A DNA stretch of 5,478 bases, taken from the NCBI GenBank assembly GCA_016219165.1, contig JACRCB010000177.1:1-5478 (forward strand), written 5' to 3'. Of this stretch, positions 1 through 5,347 are shown piece by piece (position 1 is the stretch's first letter; every line of letters begins with the position of its first letter). The stretch comes from Deltaproteobacteria bacterium. GTDB taxonomy: Bacteria > Desulfobacterota > GWC2-55-46 > DRQE01. Position numbers and translations under genes: made by a program. The notes beneath the pieces are model-generated. The model saw nothing but the letters and a program-made list of their open reading frames with translations. It was not told the DNA's origin and searched no databases.

Positions 1-574
1 AGGTATTGTAAACGTTCGCCACCCAATCCCTCAACGCCTCGTTCATCGCGTCCTTAAGCGTCTTGCTGCCGGATGCGACTGGATTAACCTTTGCCCCCAA
101 CAGTTTCATCCTGAAGACATTCGGGAGTTGCCTCGAGATATCCTCCTCCCCCATATATATCTCGCATTTAAGGCCAAACATCGCCGCAACCGTAGCGGCC
201 GCAACCCCGTGCTGGCCCGCGCCCGTCTCGGCTATAACCCGCGTCTTTCCCATCCTCCTTGCGAGCAATACCTGCCCTATCGTTTTGTTTATTTTGTGGG
301 AGCCCGTGTGGCTGTGGTCTTCCCTTTTAAGGTATATCTTCGCCACCCCGGATTTTTTTGTAAGCCTTTCCGCATAATAAAGAGGGGTGGGCCTTCCGGC
401 GTAGTGGGCGAGGTAATAACGGAACTCGTTTCTAAAATCCCCGTCGTTTTTGTACTTACGGTATGCCCTCTCAAGACTGATGACCGCGGGCATCAGGGTT
501 TCGGATATATACCTTCCGCCGTATATGCCGAAATGCCCGGCCCCGTCCGGGAGCCTTTCATATCTCTTCTTCAA
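1..574 (-). CDS. trpB: tryptophan synthase beta chain, N-terminal 191 residues (3' end off-window)
   Basis: This is the pyridoxal-phosphate enzyme that condenses indole with L-serine to make L-tryptophan, working in the cytoplasm as an alpha2-beta2 complex with TrpA. I translated it by hand from the minus strand. The N-terminal GHFGIYGGRYISETLMPA block (about residues 13-30) is typical of the family. The PLP lysine is Lys94 in GSHKIN, and the catalytic glutamate is Glu116 in ETGAGQHG; these match E. coli Lys87 and Glu109. The downstream blocks NVFRMKLLGAKV and LKDAMNEALRDWV are also canonical. The start is TTG at 574-572: an in-frame TGA lies two codons upstream, no ATG or GTG precedes the conserved N-terminus, and AGGGTGA sits six bases before the TTG. 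The gene overlaps the end of trpF by 17 bases, which implies translational coupling. The reading frame leaves the window open at position 1, and trpA is presumably next. Identification is near certain; the TTG start is well supported. Confidence 0.97.
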   Translation of the reverse strand, partial: MKKRYERLPDGAGHFGIYGGRYISETLMPAVISLERAYRKYKNDGDFRNEFRYYLAHYAGRPTPLYYAERLTKKSGVAKIYLKREDHSHTGSHKINKTIGQVLLARRMGKTRVIAETGAGQHGVAAATVAAMFGLKCEIYMGEEDISRQLPNVFRMKLLGAKVNPVASGSKTLKDAMNEALRDWVANVYNT

Positions 575-1178
575 TTTCTCTCACCCTTTTTATGAACTCG
601 GATATTTTTCGCGGGTCTTTTCTGCCCGGCCGCGCCTCAACCCCGGAACTGACATCGACTCCGTAGGGCCTAACCTTCGAAATTGCGGAAACGACATTCT
701 CCGGATTCAACCCTCCGGAAAGTATAATGCGCCCGTATTCCTTGGCCAAAACCGCTATATCCCAGTTGAAACTCTCCCCTGTCCCCCCGGGGACGCCTTC
801 CCTGTACGTATCGAGAAGAAACGCCGAGGGGCTGTAACCCTTGAGTTTCCCGATGTCCGCCCCCTCTTTTATCCTTACGGCCTTGATAATCCTGGATTCT
901 ATCTTCAGGCAATCATCCGGGCTTTCGCCCCCGTGGAGTTGAACGCATCCAAGCCCGGCGCTCCTTATTATCTCATTTATTTTTTCCGGCCTTTCGTCCA
1001 CAAACACTCCCACCGTTGTTATGAAAGGAGAGAGTTTATCTATAATCTTTCCGGCATCGCCAGGGCTTATAAACCTCGGGCTTTTTTTCCAGAACACAAA
1101 CCCGATTGCATCCGCCCCGTAATATTGCGCAGCCATCGCGCCGTCTATATCCGTTATCCCGCATATCTTTACCTTCAC
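558..1178 (-). CDS. trpF: phosphoribosylanthranilate isomerase
   Basis: TrpF performs the Amadori rearrangement of N-(5'-phosphoribosyl)anthranilate to the carboxyphenylamino-deoxyribulose phosphate used by TrpC. The 206-residue product is the usual size for a free-standing single TIM barrel. Visible hallmarks are the catalytic cysteine in KICGIT (Cys6), KSPRFIS (32-38), VQLHG (79-83), the catalytic aspartate in LLDT (Asp123), and the phosphate-binding segments LSGGLNPENV (153-162) and GVDVSSGVE (173-181). It starts with GTG, and that GTG overlaps the trpC stop as GTGA, a 4-base overlap typical of coupled genes. A G-rich stretch (TGGGGGGT) shortly upstream, inside trpC, could serve as the ribosome-binding site. 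The C-terminus is a charged helix (REIEEEI) whose coding sequence also contains the trpB ribosome-binding site and start. TrpF is not fused to TrpC here, unlike in E. coli. Identification is secure. Confidence 0.97.
   Translation of the reverse strand: MKVKICGITDIDGAMAAQYYGADAIGFVFWKKSPRFISPGDAGKIIDKLSPFITTVGVFVDERPEKINEIIRSAGLGCVQLHGGESPDDCLKIESRIIKAVRIKEGADIGKLKGYSPSAFLLDTYREGVPGGTGESFNWDIAVLAKEYGRIILSGGLNPENVVSAISKVRPYGVDVSSGVEARPGRKDPRKISEFIKRVREIEEEI
581..587 (-). promoter_or_regulatory. Shine-Dalgarno that fixes the trpB TTG start
   Basis: The minus strand reads AGGGTGA, then the six-base spacer GAGAAA, then TTG (574-572). It closely matches the anti-Shine-Dalgarno complement AGGAGGTGA at an ideal distance and lies inside the last codons of trpF. 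It is the main reason for accepting TTG as the trpB start; the only later ATG in frame is at residue 28, inside a conserved block. Confidence 0.75.
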
Positions 1179-1963
1179 CGCCCAGGACCCCCCAGTAACT
1201 CCCTCATCTTCCCGGCAATATCCTCCTCCCTCAGGAGGGCCTCCCCCACAAGGAAGGCATCCACCCCTTCTTCCATGAGCGCGTGTATGTCGCTCGAGCT
1301 CGTTATCCCGCTTTCGCTTACGATTATTCTACCCCCGGGGATTTTTTTTGCAAGACGTATCGTAGTGCCTATGTCTACTCTAAAGGTGTTCAGGTCGCGG
1401 TTATTTATCCCTATAACCTCCGCGCCGGTTAAGACCACTTCTTTAAGTTCCTCTTCGCTTCTGACCTCTACAAGAGGGCACATCCCGAGGGATTCGCATA
1501 TCTTCAATAACTTCTTAAGAACCGCTTTTGAGAGCGCGGCGGCTATAAGAAGTATGGCATCCGCGCCGGCAAGCCTCGATTCATAGACCTGGTACGGGTC
1601 TATTATGAAATCCTTCCTTAATACCGGAACCCCGACACCTTCCTTCACCATCGAAAGATATTCGAGAGAGCCCATGAAGTATTTCTTGTCCGTAAGGACC
1701 GAAATGGCGCAAGCGCCGTTTCTCTCGTAGACCTTCGCAATCTTTACGGGGTCGAAGTTTTCCCTTAAAACCCCCTTTGACGGGGAATACTTCTTAACCT
1801 CCGCTATGATGTTGACTCCTTTTCCCTTAAGCGCCCCGGCAAAGTCCCTCGCGGGAGGAAGGGTATCGAGCCTCTCCTTCAGGGCATGTATACGGCCTCT
1901 TTTCCCTTTGATTGAAAAAAGTTCCCTTTTTTTATATTCGAGTATCTCTTCGAGTATGCCCAT
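1175..1963 (-). CDS. trpC: indole-3-glycerol-phosphate synthase
   Basis: TrpC closes the indole ring: it decarboxylates and dehydrates the TrpF product to indole-3-glycerol phosphate, the substrate of TrpA. The 262-residue length is normal for a monofunctional enzyme. In order, the sequence shows the N-terminal helical extension (about 1-48), IAEVKKYSPSKG (53-64) with Glu55 and Lys57, the catalytic lysine in LRKDF (Lys117), LVEV with Glu166, GINNRDL with Asn187, and SESGI with Glu217-Ser218, followed by the phosphate-binding FLVGEALL (237-244). KKYSPSKG carries Tyr where Ala is more usual, which is unlikely to matter. The ATG shares its A with the trpD stop (TAATG), so translation is probably by re-initiation; only a weak purine stretch (AGAAG) precedes it. 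The gene ends in a 4-base overlap with trpF. Identification is secure. Confidence 0.97.
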   Translation of the reverse strand: MGILEEILEYKKRELFSIKGKRGRIHALKERLDTLPPARDFAGALKGKGVNIIAEVKKYSPSKGVLRENFDPVKIAKVYERNGACAISVLTDKKYFMGSLEYLSMVKEGVGVPVLRKDFIIDPYQVYESRLAGADAILLIAAALSKAVLKKLLKICESLGMCPLVEVRSEEELKEVVLTGAEVIGINNRDLNTFRVDIGTTIRLAKKIPGGRIIVSESGITSSSDIHALMEEGVDAFLVGEALLREEDIAGKMRELLGGPGR

Positions 1964-2976
1964 TATCTTCTGTTCGTAAGGGCAACGAGTTTTTTCAACT
2001 TGTCCAAGGCCTCTCCCGAATCTATCGAACCTCTGGCAACGGCCACACCCTCTTTAAGGGTCGCGGCCTTGCCTCCGGCAACAATCCCGGCGGCGCTATT
2101 TAGCAATACCACATCCCTCTTCGGCCCCTTTTCCCCGTTCAGTATGCCGGTTATTATACGGGCGTTGTCCTCCGGACTTCCGCCCTTAAGTTCCCCGGCC
2201 CCGCACCTTTCAAAACCGAAGTCCTCGGGCCTTATGTGGTAGGTCTTTATGCTTCCGTCCTTGAGTTCGGATACCTTTGTCTGGTCAGTAAGCGTTATCT
2301 CGTCCAAACCGTCCTCCCCGCATACGACAAACGCGTGCAGTGAGCCGAGGTTAAAAAGAACCTTTGCCGTTATGTCCGTAAGGAGCGGGTCGTAAACCCC
2401 GAGCACCTGGTATTTCGCGCCAGCCGGGTTTGTAAGGGGGCCGAGGATATTAAATATGGTCCTTATCCCTATCTCGCGCCTTACCGGGGCCGCTGACTTC
2501 ATCGCGCCATGGAGAAGTGGAGCGAAGAGGAAACCTATGCCCGCTTTCACGAGGCACTCCTCTACAATATCCACCTCGGCCTCTATGTTCACGCCCAGGG
2601 CCCTTAAGACGTCGGCGCTCCCGCTTCTGCTCGATACGGACTTATTCCCGTGCTTTGCAACCGTTACCCCGCTTCCGGAAACGACGAATGCCGCGGCGGT
2701 CGAGATGTTGAAGGTCCCTGCCTCGTCCCCGCCCGTTCCGCACGTATCGACGACCCTCTCCGCATCAACCCTCACACGCGCAGCCTTCTCCCTCATGACC
2801 CGGGCCGCGCCCGTTATTTCGCTTATGGTCTCGCCCTTCATCCTGAGGGCCGTTATGAAAGAGGCTGTCTGGGCCGGGCTTGCCGCACCCGTCATGACCT
2901 CGTTCATGGTATGAACCATCTCCTCTTCGGTCAGGTCTTTTCCGGTAACGACCTTTGATATTGCTTCTTTAATCAT
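1963..2976 (-). CDS. trpD: anthranilate phosphoribosyltransferase
   Basis: TrpD transfers the phosphoribosyl group from PRPP to anthranilate, the second committed step of the pathway. The 337-residue product has the family's normal length. An N-terminal helical domain (about 1-70) is followed by the PRPP-binding CGTGGDEAGTFNIST (79-93), KHGNKSVSSRSGSADVL (108-124), and the anthranilate-site segment PVRREIGIRTIFNILGPLTNP (split here at residues 164-184), where the conserved arginines lie. The metal-binding pair DE (225-226) is in GLDEIT. A Glu replaces the more common Gly after GTGGD, a position that varies in the family as far as I recall. The ATG at 2976 is preceded by GAGG with a seven-base spacer. 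A nearby out-of-frame ATG seven bases upstream is not used. It is not fused to TrpG, unlike in E. coli. A 47-base gap separates it from trpG, and a 1-base overlap joins it to trpC. Confidence 0.97.
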   Translation of the reverse strand: MIKEAISKVVTGKDLTEEEMVHTMNEVMTGAASPAQTASFITALRMKGETISEITGAARVMREKAARVRVDAERVVDTCGTGGDEAGTFNISTAAAFVVSGSGVTVAKHGNKSVSSRSGSADVLRALGVNIEAEVDIVEECLVKAGIGFLFAPLLHGAMKSAAPVRREIGIRTIFNILGPLTNPAGAKYQVLGVYDPLLTDITAKVLFNLGSLHAFVVCGEDGLDEITLTDQTKVSELKDGSIKTYHIRPEDFGFERCGAGELKGGSPEDNARIITGILNGEKGPKRDVVLLNSAAGIVAGGKAATLKEGVAVARGSIDSGEALDKLKKLVALTNRR

Positions 2977-3023
2977 GGCATGGCCTCATCTTTAAGTGCA
3001 AAAACCATTTAATTTGCGAATAG

Positions 3024-3593
3024 TTACGCAGATAACCTTATAAAATTCCTCAATATGTCCTTCCCGACCTTCGTGAGTATGCTTTCCGGGTGGAACTGCA
3101 CGCCTTCGAGGGGGTATTTTTTGTGCCTTATCCCCATTATCTCATCCATGTCCGTCCATGCGCTTATCTCCAATGAGCCGGGGAGCGTATCCCTTTTTAC
3201 GATAAGGGAATGGTAGCGCGTCGCCTCGAAAGGGTTCTCGATGCCCTTGAATATCGTTTTGCCGTCGTGGTATATCATGGATGTCTTCCCGTGCATGAGC
3301 CTGCCGGCCCTTACGACCTCGCCGCCGTGGGCATAGGCTATACTCTGGTGTCCGAGGCAAACTCCCAAAACCGGGACCTTCCCGGCAAAACTCTTTATGA
3401 CATCAACCGATATGCCGGCCTTAGAGGGGTCGCAGGGGCCCGGGGAGATTACAATCCTGTCCGGGGATAGATTCTCTATCTCTTTAACGGTTATGGCGTC
3501 ATTCCTGAAGACCCTTACATCCTCCCCCATCTCCATGAGATACTGGACCAGGTTGTACGTGAAGGAATCGAAGTTGTCTATCATAAGGAGCAT
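3024..3593 (-). CDS. trpG: anthranilate synthase component II (glutamine amidotransferase)
   Basis: TrpG hydrolyses glutamine and channels ammonia to TrpE, which uses it to make anthranilate. The protein is a class I glutamine amidotransferase of 189 residues from the ATG at 3593. It shows the N-terminal MLLMIDNFDSFTYNLVQYL, the oxyanion/substrate segment ISPGPCDP (49-56), the nucleophile Cys79 in LGVCLGHQ, and the catalytic His168 and Glu170 in VQFHPES. I chose ATG 3593 because MLLMIDN matches the usual family start; GAGG (3603-3606) lies nine bases upstream. A TTG at 3608 (five codons earlier, adding MRQRH) has a stronger GGAGGG six bases upstream and is a real alternative. A GTG at 3632 has no ribosome-binding site and is unlikely. 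Such subunits sometimes also serve PabB in folate synthesis; nothing here shows this, though the operon makes the tryptophan role certain. Confidence 0.96.
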   Translation of the reverse strand: MLLMIDNFDSFTYNLVQYLMEMGEDVRVFRNDAITVKEIENLSPDRIVISPGPCDPSKAGISVDVIKSFAGKVPVLGVCLGHQSIAYAHGGEVVRAGRLMHGKTSMIYHDGKTIFKGIENPFEATRYHSLIVKRDTLPGSLEISAWTDMDEIMGIRHKKYPLEGVQFHPESILTKVGKDILRNFIRLSA

Positions 3594-3614
3594 ATGTCTC
3601 TGCCTCAACGAACT

Positions 3615-3620
3615 CCCTCC
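3615..3620 (-). promoter_or_regulatory. strong Shine-Dalgarno (GGAGGG) ahead of trpG, inside a hairpin arm
   Basis: GGAGGG lies six bases before an in-frame TTG (3608-3606) and 21 bases before the ATG at 3593. That spacing suits the TTG and not the ATG. Five of its six bases (3616-3620) belong to the 3' arm of the inverted repeat at 3616-3651 and would pair with CCTCC. Either TTG is a genuine trpG start whose access depends on that hairpin, or the GGAGGG is just part of a repeat sequence. I cannot decide from sequence alone. Confidence 0.5.
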
Positions 3621-3651
3621 AGAAACTTTCACATTTAAAAGTTTTTGGAGG
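3616..3651 (-). repeat. inverted repeat (14-bp arms, 8-base loop) pairing with the trpG Shine-Dalgarno
   Basis: On the minus strand, CCTCCAAAAACTTT (3651-3638) and AAAGTTTCTGGAGG (3629-3616) form a 14-bp stem with one A/C mismatch around the loop TAAATGTG. The closing pairs are CCTCC with GGAGG, so in RNA the stem would hide the GGAGGG ribosome-binding site. It lies directly upstream of trpG and immediately next to the next hairpin (3653-3685). The GTTTCTG in its 3' arm can also pair with CAGAAAC in the 5' arm of that hairpin, so the two structures could compete. Confidence 0.75.
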
Positions 3652-3652
3652 C

Positions 3653-3685
3653 GCAGAAACCTTTTTTATATAAAAAGGTTTCTGC
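3653..3685 (-). repeat. perfect 14-bp inverted repeat with 5-base loop
   Basis: The minus strand reads GCAGAAACCTTTTT, loop ATATA, then AAAAAGGTTTCTGC: arms 3685-3672 and 3666-3653 are perfectly complementary. Because the A/T part of the stem is at the loop and no T-run follows the stem in either direction, it does not look like an intrinsic terminator. It could be a processing or stability hairpin between trpE and trpG, or a copy of a dispersed palindromic element. Confidence 0.8.
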
Positions 3686-3712
3686 TATCTAAAAATTTTT
3701 GGGAGGCGGGGC

Positions 3713-3731
3713 ACCCATCCGAAGGATGGGT
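3713..3731 (-). repeat. GC-rich 8-bp hairpin with TTC loop
   Basis: ACCCATCC, loop TTC, GGATGGGT (3731-3713 on the minus strand) form a perfect short stem. It is followed by GCCCCGCCTCCC and not by T residues, so it is not an intrinsic terminator. It sits in the first of two related modules of the trpE-trpG gap and is absent from the second. Confidence 0.65.
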
Positions 3732-3737
3732 CGGAGG

Positions 3738-3759
3738 AACACTTTTTACAAAAAGGGTT
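3738..3759 (-). repeat. degenerate inverted repeat just after trpE
   Basis: AACCCTTTTT and AAAAAGTGTT (minus strand, 3759-3750 and 3747-3738) are complementary at nine of ten positions around GT; the innermost pair or two would have to open to make a loop. The layout, GAAACC-type outer sequence with T5/A5 at the centre, resembles the perfect repeat at 3653-3685, and it looks like a decayed copy of the same hairpin. Confidence 0.55.
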
Positions 3760-3772
3760 TCTCTGGCCCGGT

Positions 3773-5251
3773 TCAGAACCCTTCCCTCGCCATATCTACC
3801 GCCTTCAGCATCCCCTTTGCCTTATTTACGGTCTCCTCATACTCCCTCTCAGGGTCCGAGTCCGCGACTATGCCTGCCCCTGCCTGGACATAGACCCGGC
3901 CGTCTTTCATAAGTATTGTCCTTATTGTAATGCACATGTCCATATTCCCCGAAAAACCGAAGTATCCCACGCACCCGCCGTAGACCCCCCTCTTACACGG
4001 CTCCATCTCTTCTATTATCTCCATGGCCCTTATCTTCGGCGCGCCCGTGAGGGTGCCCGCGGGAAAGCATGAACTCAGCACATCAAAAGAATCGACCCCC
4101 TCGCGCATTTTCCCGTGGACGTTGGAGACTATGTGCATCACGTGCGAATACCTCTCGACGGCCATAAGTTCATCCACCTCGACAGTGCCGGCTGTGGCCA
4201 CCCTGCCCACATCGTTTCTTCCCAGGTCAACGAGCATTATATGCTCCGCCCTTTCCTTCGGGTCGTTTAAAAGTTCTTCTTCTAAAAATTTATCCGACCT
4301 TTCGTCCTCCCCGCGGGGCCTTGTGCCGGCAATGGGCCTTAAGTTGATATTTTTTCCATCCACCCTCGCCAGTATCTCGGGGGAAGAACCGGCAAGGGTT
4401 GTGTCTCCGAGTCTCAGAAAAAACATATAAGGCGAGGGGTTTGTCACTCTGAGCGCCCTGTAGACATCGAGGGGGGAGCAATTCAGTTCGGTCTCGAACC
4501 TCTGGGATATTACGGCCTGTATTATATCGCCGGAGGATATATACCCCTTCACCCTCCTTACCCCGTCTAAAAAATCCTTCTTCGGGAAGTTGGTAAGCAC
4601 CGAGGCCTTGTGCCGGGGGGCGCTCTTCTCTTTAAGTTTCCCCTCCCTCAACAGCCCACACGTCGAGTCTATCCTGCGGGCGGCATCCTTATAAACCTCT
4701 TCGGGGTCCCTTCCACTATCGAGATAGGCGTTGCACACGACCTTTATCACATGGGCGACGTTGTCGAAGACAAGGAACGTATCCGTCAGAATGAAGAAGA
4801 AATCATAGAGGTCTATGTCTTTCTTTGCGATATCCGGCAGCCTCTCGATATGCCTTACGATGTCATAGCCCATGTACCCTATCGCCCCCCCGGAAAACCT
4901 CGGCAGGGCCGGAAGGGAGGCCGGACGGAAACCCGACATGTAGTCCCTGAGTATAGAGACCGGATTGCCTTGCTCTACCCTTCTTCTCTCCCCCTCTATG
5001 ACCTCAACGGTCAGCCCCTTACCCCTTATAACCGCCCGCGAAGACGCGCCTAAAAAACTGTACCTCCCCCACTTCTCTCCTCCCTCGACGCTCTCGAGTA
5101 AAAACGCCTCCCCCCCGGTATCTATCTTCATAAAAGCGGAGACAGGGGTCTCGGTATCGGCAAGTATGTCCCTTGTTACGGGGATGACGTTGCATGAACG
5201 CGCCATCTCCTTAAATTCCTCTAAGGTGGGAAAATACTTAGGAGTTTTCAT
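3773..5251 (-). CDS. trpE: anthranilate synthase component I
   Basis: TrpE converts chorismate plus ammonia (from TrpG) to anthranilate and pyruvate, the first and usually feedback-controlled step of tryptophan synthesis. The 492-residue product has normal length. The N-terminal domain (about 1-200) includes FPTLEEFK, ETPVSAFMKI (35-44) and the tryptophan-binding LLES (51-54), whose Ser is linked to feedback inhibition in enteric TrpE, so the enzyme is probably inhibited by tryptophan. The chorismate-binding domain contains GDIIQAVISQRF (241-252), PIAGTRPRG (306-314), VDLGRNDVGR (341-350), PAGTLTGAPKIRAMEII (397-413) and VQAGAGIVADSDP (455-467). An in-frame TAA lies five codons before the ATG, so this is the earliest possible start. 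No Shine-Dalgarno sequence is visible upstream (TATAAATTCT precedes the ATG), which fits a very short leader. It is the first gene of the operon; PabB and isochorismate synthase are excluded by motifs and context. Confidence 0.97.
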   Translation of the reverse strand: MKTPKYFPTLEEFKEMARSCNVIPVTRDILADTETPVSAFMKIDTGGEAFLLESVEGGEKWGRYSFLGASSRAVIRGKGLTVEVIEGERRRVEQGNPVSILRDYMSGFRPASLPALPRFSGGAIGYMGYDIVRHIERLPDIAKKDIDLYDFFFILTDTFLVFDNVAHVIKVVCNAYLDSGRDPEEVYKDAARRIDSTCGLLREGKLKEKSAPRHKASVLTNFPKKDFLDGVRRVKGYISSGDIIQAVISQRFETELNCSPLDVYRALRVTNPSPYMFFLRLGDTTLAGSSPEILARVDGKNINLRPIAGTRPRGEDERSDKFLEEELLNDPKERAEHIMLVDLGRNDVGRVATAGTVEVDELMAVERYSHVMHIVSNVHGKMREGVDSFDVLSSCFPAGTLTGAPKIRAMEIIEEMEPCKRGVYGGCVGYFGFSGNMDMCITIRTILMKDGRVYVQAGAGIVADSDPEREYEETVNKAKGMLKAVDMAREGF

Positions 5252-5260
5252 AGAATTTAT

Positions 5261-5289
5261 AGGTTATCACAGGACTAAAAAGTAGTCAA
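5261..5289 (-). promoter_or_regulatory. candidate sigma-70-type promoter of the trp operon
   Basis: On the minus strand, TTGACT (5289-5284) matches the -35 consensus at five of six bases. Two overlapping -10 candidates follow: GATAAC (5268-5263), four of six matches after a 15-base spacer with an upstream TG extension (TGT), and TAACCT (5266-5261), three of six after a 17-base spacer. Either would start transcription only about 3-6 bases before the trpE ATG, so the mRNA would be nearly leaderless. That agrees with the missing Shine-Dalgarno. The -10 match is moderate, so read-through from the upstream gene is an alternative. Confidence 0.45.
5273..5287. promoter_or_regulatory. dyad GACTA-N5-TAGTC between the -35 and -10 elements (possible operator)
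   Basis: GACTA (5273-5277) and TAGTC (5283-5287) are perfect inverted repeats separated by five bases and lie across the spacer of the candidate trp promoter. A repressor bound here would block RNA polymerase. It vaguely recalls the ACTAG-type half-sites of enteric TrpR operators but is not a match, and 5-bp arms can occur by chance. Confidence 0.3.
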
Positions 5290-5296
5290 CCGGTTG
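5287..5296. promoter_or_regulatory. 10-bp perfect palindrome CAACCGGTTG at the -35 element
   Basis: CAACCGGTTG is its own reverse complement and overlaps the upstream half of the candidate -35 hexamer. It abuts the GACTA-N5-TAGTC dyad, so the promoter carries two adjacent symmetric sequences. It could be a regulator site; no specific protein can be named from the sequence. Confidence 0.3.
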
Positions 5297-5347
5297 GAGG
5301 GTGCGGGTTGTGGGTCAGTTTGAAGTGAATTAAAAAAGGACGGACTT

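Larger units (their letters stand above)
3633..3766 (-). repeat. two tandem copies of a hairpin-plus-GCCTCC module filling the trpE-trpG gap
   Basis: The 179 bases between trpE and trpG (3594-3772) hold no gene but two related modules. Each begins with a GAAACC...TTTTT/AAAAA... hairpin and ends with a matching tail. The first (3766-3687) ends GCCTCCCAAAAATTTTTA plus GAT; the second (3685-3633) ends GCCTCCAAAAACTTTTAAAT. The first has an extra stretch of about 30 bases carrying the GC-rich 3713-3731 hairpin; in the second the tail directly follows the hairpin. Seen directly: the duplication and palindromes. Inferred: a small non-coding repeat that inserted or duplicated inside the operon. Whether it is dispersed elsewhere in the genome cannot be known from this window. 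Confidence 0.6.

Noticed and set aside
493..561. ATG overlapping the trpF stop as ATGA, a typical start for a coupled gene
   Set aside because: It opens a frame of only 22 codons that is not the TrpB frame. The TrpB motifs are in another frame, entered from the TTG at 574.
450..1586. Plus-strand open frame of 378 codons
   Set aside because: It lies antisense across trpB, trpF and trpC, whose conserved motifs are all intact. Its translation is rich in Pro, Arg and Ser and shows no recognisable domain. It is a shadow of the codon bias of the real genes, as are the other plus-strand frames opposite trpD, trpG and trpE.
3024..3632. Longer trpG beginning at GTG 3632
   Set aside because: No ribosome-binding site precedes this GTG, it lies in the loop of an inverted repeat, and the 13 extra residues do not resemble the start of any TrpG. 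ATG 3593, or possibly TTG 3608, is better.
3653..3685. Intrinsic terminator between trpE and trpG
   Set aside because: The stem is strong but is followed by GCCTCC, not a T-run, on the minus strand, and by TATCTAAAAATTTTT on the plus strand. trpG is essential to the function of trpE, so a full terminator here makes little sense.
5252..5347. Leader-peptide attenuator, T-box or TRAP site upstream of trpE
   Set aside because: The gap contains no TGG codon on the coding strand, no terminator/antiterminator pair, no T-box-sized leader, and no repeated GAG/UAG triplets.
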